A DNA stretch of 64,000 bases, from assembly GCA_003952965.2 (NCBI GenBank), contig CM025854.1, positions 706,730 through 770,729 on the forward strand, given 5' to 3'. Shown one piece after another: positions 57,398 through 64,000 of this stretch (position 1 is its first letter; each line of letters starts with the position of its first letter). The DNA comes from Morella rubra. Lineage: Eukaryota > Streptophyta > Magnoliopsida > Fagales > Myricaceae. A program made the position numbers and the translations under genes. A model generated the notes under the pieces. That model searched no databases, was not told where the DNA came from, and saw nothing but the letters and a program-made list of their open reading frames with translations.

Positions 57398-60300
57398 GTT
57401 AGTCCTGCCCCCAACCTCTTGGCTTGTCTGTTACGTTCTTAGATATGCCTTCTTTTCTCAATAGAATAATGTGTACTGTGAATGTATGTATCCATGTATA
57501 GTTTTTGTCTTCAGTTCATTTTTCCCTATCAATGCCATAATTGCACCGTTCTTTCATTGTTTCCAAGCAAAGAAAAACAGCAAAAAAAGCATGGCTCATT
57601 GTTAAAAAACTTCTGTTGTGTGATCTAACCAAACTAATGAAAACACTTTATCATATGCACATAACAGTTAACAACAATGCCACTCTCCAGTCCATTTCAC
57701 TTTGAACTCTCAAAGCCATCTCATCATGTTTTTGCTCCAATGGCCATGAACTGATTAATGTGAGAAATATTTGTTCTTAAGTATTCCTAAGGCTGAATGT
57801 GCCTTTATATCACAAACAGAGGAGGCATAAAACTTCGTTGACTTTCCACTTTCTTTGTGGTGCGCTCAGTCTCAAGAGTCCCATATTCGATCTGGTTACA
57901 GATTCTAAGTAGTCGCAAAATTAACCCTTAAAACACCTGTATAGTATATATCTGGAAATGCAAAAATGAAATTTAAAAAAAAAAATTAAAGAAAGGCCGC
58001 AAACTGGGGTTTTTTGCAATTTCCCTACTAGTAAACCGCAATTATGTTATCAGAATGAATGGAATATTTTGGTAGCTGCAGTCTGCATGGCTATCTGAAA
58101 AGTATGGTTAATAGCCACACATTCAAGTTTCAGAAATTAAGGTTTCATTCCAGAATGTAAAGAACAGAAGGGATTTGCACTTGGTACCGCTTTAGTCAAT
58201 GTTTTATACATTATGATGGAAAATGAATCGCACCCACCAAAAGAAAAAAAGGAGGAAAACAAAAACAAAAAATCTCTGCCATTGTCATAAAAAATGACCT
58301 TTTCATGCTTATATTTGAGGGGAAGTAACTTCGCCTAAAACTGATGCAGATCATTAAATTTATAGAAATTTTATAAGCTAAAAACAACCTTTCCATAATA
58401 TTTTGAGTGCTACAAAAATTTATTACAGGTTGAACATTTTATGTTCTGAGGATAGGTTGTAGAAGGCCATTCACTTCCACTATCGTCTCAGTCACTGCCA
58501 GTGAAGGCAATACGTTGCATTTGACAGTTCTCATGACATCTGGACAAATGCCTTAGGAGTAGATTGATCTATGGTGGTGGTTATAGCCTGTAGAATATGG
58601 CAGCGGATGACCTTTCTCCCCGCATTCTAAGCTTGGTACTTTAAAATCATTGATGACGATAGATAGAAGTGAAGCAATAGGTATGAGGGTAGACTCTGTG
58701 CCATTGGAAAATTTTGAATTGCTTTTAATTAGAAGAAAGCTGTATATTAATTGTTGAGACATAGGCCATTAGTACAGCAAGAATCAGTATACACAAGTTG
58801 CTTATGTCAAGAAGAGGACTGAAATCCTTATTTAAAGTTTCTCTCTACCTGATTCATCAGTGGAAGACATGAAGTTTCATTTTCAAGTGGCTAGACAGGA
58901 GAGGGACATGAATTACAATTTTTCATGGCCTGGAAGTGAAATCTTGATTCCAGATTCTTTGGGGGCAGTTGATAAGTTTGCCACTTGGTCTCCAAAGGTC
59001 CGATGTATGTTCAATCTGTACTTCTTTGTTTACAGTGAGATATGCACGGGATTCCCAGAATATGGTCATCTGAAATGTCCTCTCATTCCCCCAAAGCGTG
59101 AGTCGCAGGAGGTATTTAAGTCTCTTGAATGCATTAACCGTCTGCACTCAATTACATCCAATTGCTCTGTTCATTACCACAGGCGGAAGACAGTTTTTAA
59201 GAGCACAAGATGCCATAGGGAATCATGATTGTCTACATCATCATTTTAATCTCCTTTAAGCATGTCCTTATGGCTGATTCATCTGTTGCAACTATAACCA
59301 AAAATCTCAGTGCTACTTACTTGCACCTTTAACAGTCTTTGATGACTAATTTCACAAATTTTGGTAGAGGTTTCACAATGTTTCCTGAGTCCTGATGAAA
59401 CTGCAGCCTGTCCTAGGCTGATCAGCAAAATATATAAATAAGAGGTTAGATGTAACAAACTTGGTTGCTTTAGAATGATTCTTAGCAAGTAGTGGAAGAG
59501 TCTATAAGAAAGAGGTTGCTTCATGCGTGAAATGAATAGATAATTTCCATCTTTGATTGTAATCATGAAGTTAAATACAATGCAATTCGCTGGGTAATCA
59601 GAGCATTTGTTTTGCGACATAATCCGAGAGTATCAAAATGGGTTCTTATCAGTTGAAAGAAGGGATGCTGGCCGCTTAGCAGCACATCATAGTCTCTGCA
59701 GATCAATATCTCTTTCCATATTTGAAACTTTCCCGCTTCACTCAACTTTGCAACTTAAAAGAATGGCGTTTGTTTGGAAGAAGCTTGTCGACCTCATTAA
59801 ATAGTATCCTTGGGGAACAAAGTGTTTATCCACTAGTGAATCACCAATAAGTGATAGAATCCTCTGCTGTTACGCTTTCGCAAAATTGATATTTGCCACT
59901 CATCAGAATCTTTCATGACTTGCTTTTATGTAGGACTTATTTTTCATTTTGGAATTATTTTATTCATTTGCTGGTGAAGTGAAACATTGTGGCTTTACAA
60001 GTATGGGGAATGAAATGTATAGTATAAAAGTTATGTTATGTCATCTTTCTGCTAGCTAATGCATTATGCACATCTTTCTGCATGTATTTGATTATAGCTG
60101 GAAATGGTGAGGTAGGAATGACGTGTGTGTGTTTGTGATGGCCCTGTGCATTTGATAATGTCGAAGCAGCATCTAAAATGTACCTTATGAATATAGCATT
60201 TCGATACTTAATAACAGCCTTCCTGCTGAGCTACATGGCTTATTTGCCTTTTGTGAATTATTAATTGAGCGAATTTATTCAATAGGCCTCAATTTTCGGG

Positions 60301-61189
60301 GCGGAAAGATTGGAATATTTGGTTTATTCTTTCAGTTAAGTAGCTGTTGAACAACCAAGTTCATCTGATGGTACTTGTCAAGGTGGGAGGGAGAACATGT
60401 GCATTACCACAATTTCAAACATTTTGTAGAAGTTCCTGAATTATGAGTAATTGTCTGCCCTGACTTAGTAGTTGCATATCGTTCTAGTCCTCTTGATACA
60501 GGATGGAGGTCCAGAATGTGCATATTAAATAGTAGAACGATCATGAGTCCTCAATCGATCACAATGTTCGTCCAAATTTTGGAGCATCTGTTGAAGATTG
60601 AGCTGAAATGCGTTTTGCCTCTCCTGTATTGTTTGATTTCATTTGACAAGGGCCCATTTTCATTTTGGTAGGGATGGAATTGTCCGCTGCAGTAGAATCA
60701 GTAGGTTTTTTTTTTTTTGTTATTTGGCTGTATGATATCACGATTTCAGGATGGGCCATCCAATAAATCATCTATATTTCCTGGAAACACCATGTTCTGA
60801 GCATTGAGACTGATCGTAATCAGTAGAAGCAAGATTTGTTTCCAAACAATGTAAAATTATCTGGTTAAAGGAATGCAATCTGCAGTGCATAGCCCTTGGA
60901 TTCATTTAGTTGCATTTTTTTTGGTGATAGAAAGTTGCAAGTGATGATACTTAACTAGTTTAGAGGGTGCAAATCCCAGTGAAACCCCCCCCCCCCCCCC
61001 CCCCCACCCCAACCAGAACAAAAAAACCTTACATAAAAAAGTGAAAAAGAAACAAAATCTATAAGAGGTCTTTTTGCAATCAAATGCTCTACCACTTCTT
61101 TCAAAAACTATGATTAGCTTTGAAGCCTTCCTCCATGGGTGTGAGCATGTTGATTGTCCTAGTTACAGTAGCTTATTCTTGAGTGTTTG
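57398..61189. other. Long non-coding stretch after the RRM exon
   Basis: 3.8 kb without recognised exons. Only short open frames without family motifs occur on either strand. If the RRM gene continues beyond the window this is intron; otherwise it is intergenic. It contains a 21-C run at 60985-61005, just before the LINE. Confidence 0.45.
60985..61005 (+). repeat. Poly-C tract
   Basis: 21 consecutive Cs followed by ACCCC. Length is likely to be unreliable in the assembly. Confidence 0.9.
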
Positions 61190-64000
61190 TTGATTGTTAT
61201 TATGGGATTCTCCCGGAGTTTTAGAGTAGAAGCGAAGGATTTTTCAGGTGTCGATTGGGGAGAGGAGTGATTAAATTTATAGAATGAAGTAGGAAGTCCC
61301 TTAGTTCGATTTTCTTGGGTAGATACAGGGCAATTTGGTTGGTGAATTTGGCCGGTAAGCTCGCGGAGGCTGATGCTGATCAAGACTTTGCTCTAAAGTT
61401 TAATGAAGGCTTTCGAGCTTTCTTAGCACAGAGGTGTGCAAACAAATCAGGCAAATATGTCGCCATTGTTAAATATGGTGATGGTCGCAAGAAAGGAGTG
61501 GTGATGATCCCAGAAGGAAGAAATGGGTGCTGGATGGAATTCAATGGCTGAGTGCTTTCAGGAGGTGGTGGAATACCTCGGAAACATCAGAAAAGGGAGG
61601 AACACGGTTGGGGATGCCAAGCAGAGAGACGGAGCCTCCTACGCAAGAGCGGTCAAGTCAGGGCCTGAGGGGAGGGACGTTTTAGGTAGCAAGGGCGAAA
61701 TCATTTCGCGTGCGAAGATGACGAGGCTGCATGCAACGTTGGAGGCTAATCCTATTCCCAATGCAAAAGGGGCCGCCGTGAGTCTCTGCCCGATGCATGT
61801 GCGTAATAGGCTAGAGGATTTGAGAAGGGAGTTGGATTGCCTTTTAGGGGCTCTGGACGAGAGGGAAGTGGGTTTGTAGGTGTTCAGATTGTTAGGGGTT
61901 TGGAAGGAGTGAGGCCAAGTCTAGTGGGCCTATTTTATCTAATTCAAGTGGGACGCCTATTTTATTGAAGGGGAAGGAGAAGGCCTTTACTTCGGAATCT
62001 CAGGGAGGAGGGGCCGTTTGGGCTTAGGCCTGGGTCGGAGGAAGGGGCTACATTGAGGGAAGCTGGGCCGGGGGGATCTGGGCCTTCCCTTTGCCCAGAA
62101 CCCATTTCGATTGGGCAAGGTCCTCCTGACCCGGGTCCTATCGTCGAAGCCATCCCTTTCACCGAGTCTTCTCTAGCAAGGTGGCTCTCAGGTGGTGACC
62201 ACCACCCTTTGGCATCGGTAGTGGAGCCTCAGGCGACGCCGTCTGTGGTGGTGGGGGAGGTTTCCGGCGACATGCCGACGATAGATCTGAAAGCCATCCA
62301 TGGAGCTGTTTTGGACCGCTCCTCGCCTGGCTTGCAAGTGTCCTGGCAGGCTCTTTTCGAAGCCAGACCATGTCGACACTCTGATTGGGACCTCTCAAAG
62401 TGGGGTTTTAGAGGGAGAGGCTCTTGTTGTTGTCGAAGGGGCCCTTAGTCTTTAGGAGGAGGCAAGTTATAAGGGTGAAGGGGATCGGGCAAGGCTAAAG
62501 GATTTTTCTGGAGCTCCTTTAATCAATCTGGAGGTGGGGGAAAGCTCTTTTTGGCCGGAATCTGGTGTGGAGACCAACCATGTGACTTCTCAGCCATCTT
62601 GCATTAATAATGGAGAGTTGGTGTGTGTACCTATAAGCAACCCAATTGTGGAAGTGGTGACCTCTTTTAGACATTTGGTTGGCTTGTCTTATGAAGGTTA
62701 TGAGGCGGATTTGGAGGCCCTATTTGCAGCTTTGGAGAAGGAGAGGGGAAACTGGTGTCCGAAGACATCTTGTAAGACAGGAAGTAAACTTACAAGAGAA
62801 TTGAAGGGGTTGAAATCTGCGGTTAACTATGAGGGGAAGACCTATGTTTTGAGAAAAAATAGTCAGGATGGGAGGGACCCGTGTAAGTCTAAATGAAGCT
62901 CAAAATTCTGTGTTGGAATGTACAGGAGTTGAATGATTGGGTGAAGTGCAATAATGTGGGTAATTTATTAAGGGGGTGGAAACCGCAGGTGGTGTGCCTC
63001 CAAGAGACTAAGTTGTTGGAAGTGACGAGGGCTACCATTAGGAGTTTATTTGGGGGGGGGGGCAGTGGCGTAGTTTGGAGGCAGTGGGTGCTTCAAGTGG
63101 CATTTTACTCTTATGGGATTTGAGGGTGTTAGATATGGTGGACTCTTGTGTGGGTACTTTCTCTATATCGGTGGTTTTTCGAAATATTGAGGATGGTGTT
63201 CAATGAATGTTCTCGAGGGTTTATGGCCTCAATGATGACCGTTGCAAGAGATTATTATGGGAGGAGTTGGCTGGAGTTTTCGCTTGGTGGAACCTTCCTT
63301 GGTGCATTGGAGGCGACTTCAATGTCACTCGGTTTCCTAGCGAATGTTTTGGGTTGGGTGGTTTGGGAAGTGCTATGGTGGATTTTTCTAAGTTCATTGC
63401 TGAAAATCAGTTAGTGGATATTCCAATGTCGAGTGGCACTTTTACTTGGTCAAATGGTAGAGCCTCCCAGTCTTGATCTAGAATTGATCGCTTCCTTTTT
63501 AGCGTTGATTGGGAGTCCTTATTTCCTGATTTCCATGAAAGGAGACTTCTGCGATTGTTCTCGAATCATTTTCCCATTCTATGTGAGATCGGTAAGCGTG
63601 GTGGGGGTAAGAAACCGTTCCAATTTGAGAATATGTGGCTTAAGGCGGAAGGTTTTCATGATTTGGTGGGGAGTGGTGGAGGTCTTATGATTTTGCTGGT
63701 TCCTTTAGTTTCAAGCTTAATGCTAAGCTGAAGGCGTTGAAGAATGATCTTATCAAGTGGAACCGGGAGGTATTTGGCGATCTGAATTATAGGCAATCTT
63801 TGTTGTTGGTTTGTTGGAAGGGAGAGATGAGAGTGGGAATCTTGATGAGGAAGGCAAAAGACGTAAAATTGGAGGTGTCTTCTGAGCTGAATATTTTGAT
63901 TGAGCATGGAGGAAACTAGCTGGAGGCAGAAGTCTCGTGCTTTGTGGCTTAAGGAGGGAGATAGGTGTACCCAGTTTTTTCATCGTATGGCCAATTCTAA
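61190..64000 (+). mobile_element. Decayed L1-type LINE, runs off the window
   Basis: Plus-strand LINE remnants. ORF1 fragments lie at about 61240-61551, 61523-61879, 62053-62448 and 62534-62896, in shifting frames; the first includes YRAIWLVNLAGKL, FRAFLAQRC and the KGVVMIPEGR phrase common in plant LINE ORF1. ORF2 begins at 62893 with KILCWNVQELN and CLQETKLLEV. After a frameshift in a G run (about 63050-63061) come [27 protein letters not shown] and SNHFPILCE of the apurinic endonuclease domain, then [20 protein letters not shown], which precedes the reverse transcriptase. An in-frame TGA precedes SRIDR, and the catalytic SDH motif reads SNH, so it is dead. ORF1 stop and ORF2 start overlap as ATGA (62893-62896). 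The reverse transcriptase lies beyond the window. Confidence 0.88.

Noticed and set aside
58860..59228. 122-residue open frame as a continuation of the RRM gene
   Set aside because: No RRM or SPOC motifs and no good acceptor or donor in phase; composition like non-coding DNA.

Overview
The window is nuclear DNA from a flowering plant, most likely a woody eudicot. Supporting signs are spliced genes with GT-AG introns, AT-rich intergenic DNA, plant-specific families (PPR-DYW, FAR1-related, STERILE APETALA, plastid G6PD), MITEs, a decayed L1-type LINE and CCCTAAA-like repeats. I cannot name the species. There are no operons, CRISPR arrays or bacterial features, and I recognised no rRNA or tRNA gene.

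Layout. 1-15.6 kb is ordinary single-copy sequence: an intact PPR-DYW editing-factor gene (MEF7-like, 49-3279), a 372-bp MITE with a perfect 9-bp target duplication (4246-4617), an intact three-exon FRS10-type FAR1-related gene (6306-8618), a small DUF761-type protein carrying five 42-bp in-frame repeats (minus strand, 10895-11695), an RNase H fragment of a retroelement (12370-12639), and the start of a ten-exon plastid glucose-6-phosphate dehydrogenase gene (G6PD1, 14162-18477).

The dominant structure is a giant inverted repeat. About 15657-33870 returns as its reverse complement at about 35940-54249. Each arm of about 18.2 kb holds the 3' part of G6PD1, the F-box gene STERILE APETALA (SAP), a cytochrome P450 pseudogene, a truncated PPR pseudogene and AT-rich repeats. 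The arms flank about 2.1 kb of strongly G-rich, C-poor, homopolymer-laden sequence (33871-35939). The outer 0.67 kb of the right arm (53580-54249) abruptly becomes insertion-laden like a raw single read, and it then meets exactly 1000 Ns (54250-55249). I conclude that the palindrome is much more likely a fold-back (unsplit hairpin read) misassembly at a contig end than biology. The left arm is then the real locus and the right arm a spurious copy, although the right copy of SAP exon 1 is the one that reads correctly.

Beyond the gap are degenerate telomere-like repeats with a 224-bp tandem unit (55250-55925), then the 5' end of an RRM gene of the SPEN/FPA-like At4g12640 type (56736-57397, remaining exons not found). 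After that come about 3.8 kb with no coding signal and a decayed LINE running off the window end (61190-64000).

Biologically, the active genes are a mitochondrial RNA-editing factor, a transposase-derived transcription factor, a redox-regulated plastid pentose-phosphate enzyme and a growth-regulating F-box protein. G6PD1 and SAP are also near neighbours in Arabidopsis (At5g35790 and At5g35770), so their linkage looks like conserved microsynteny.
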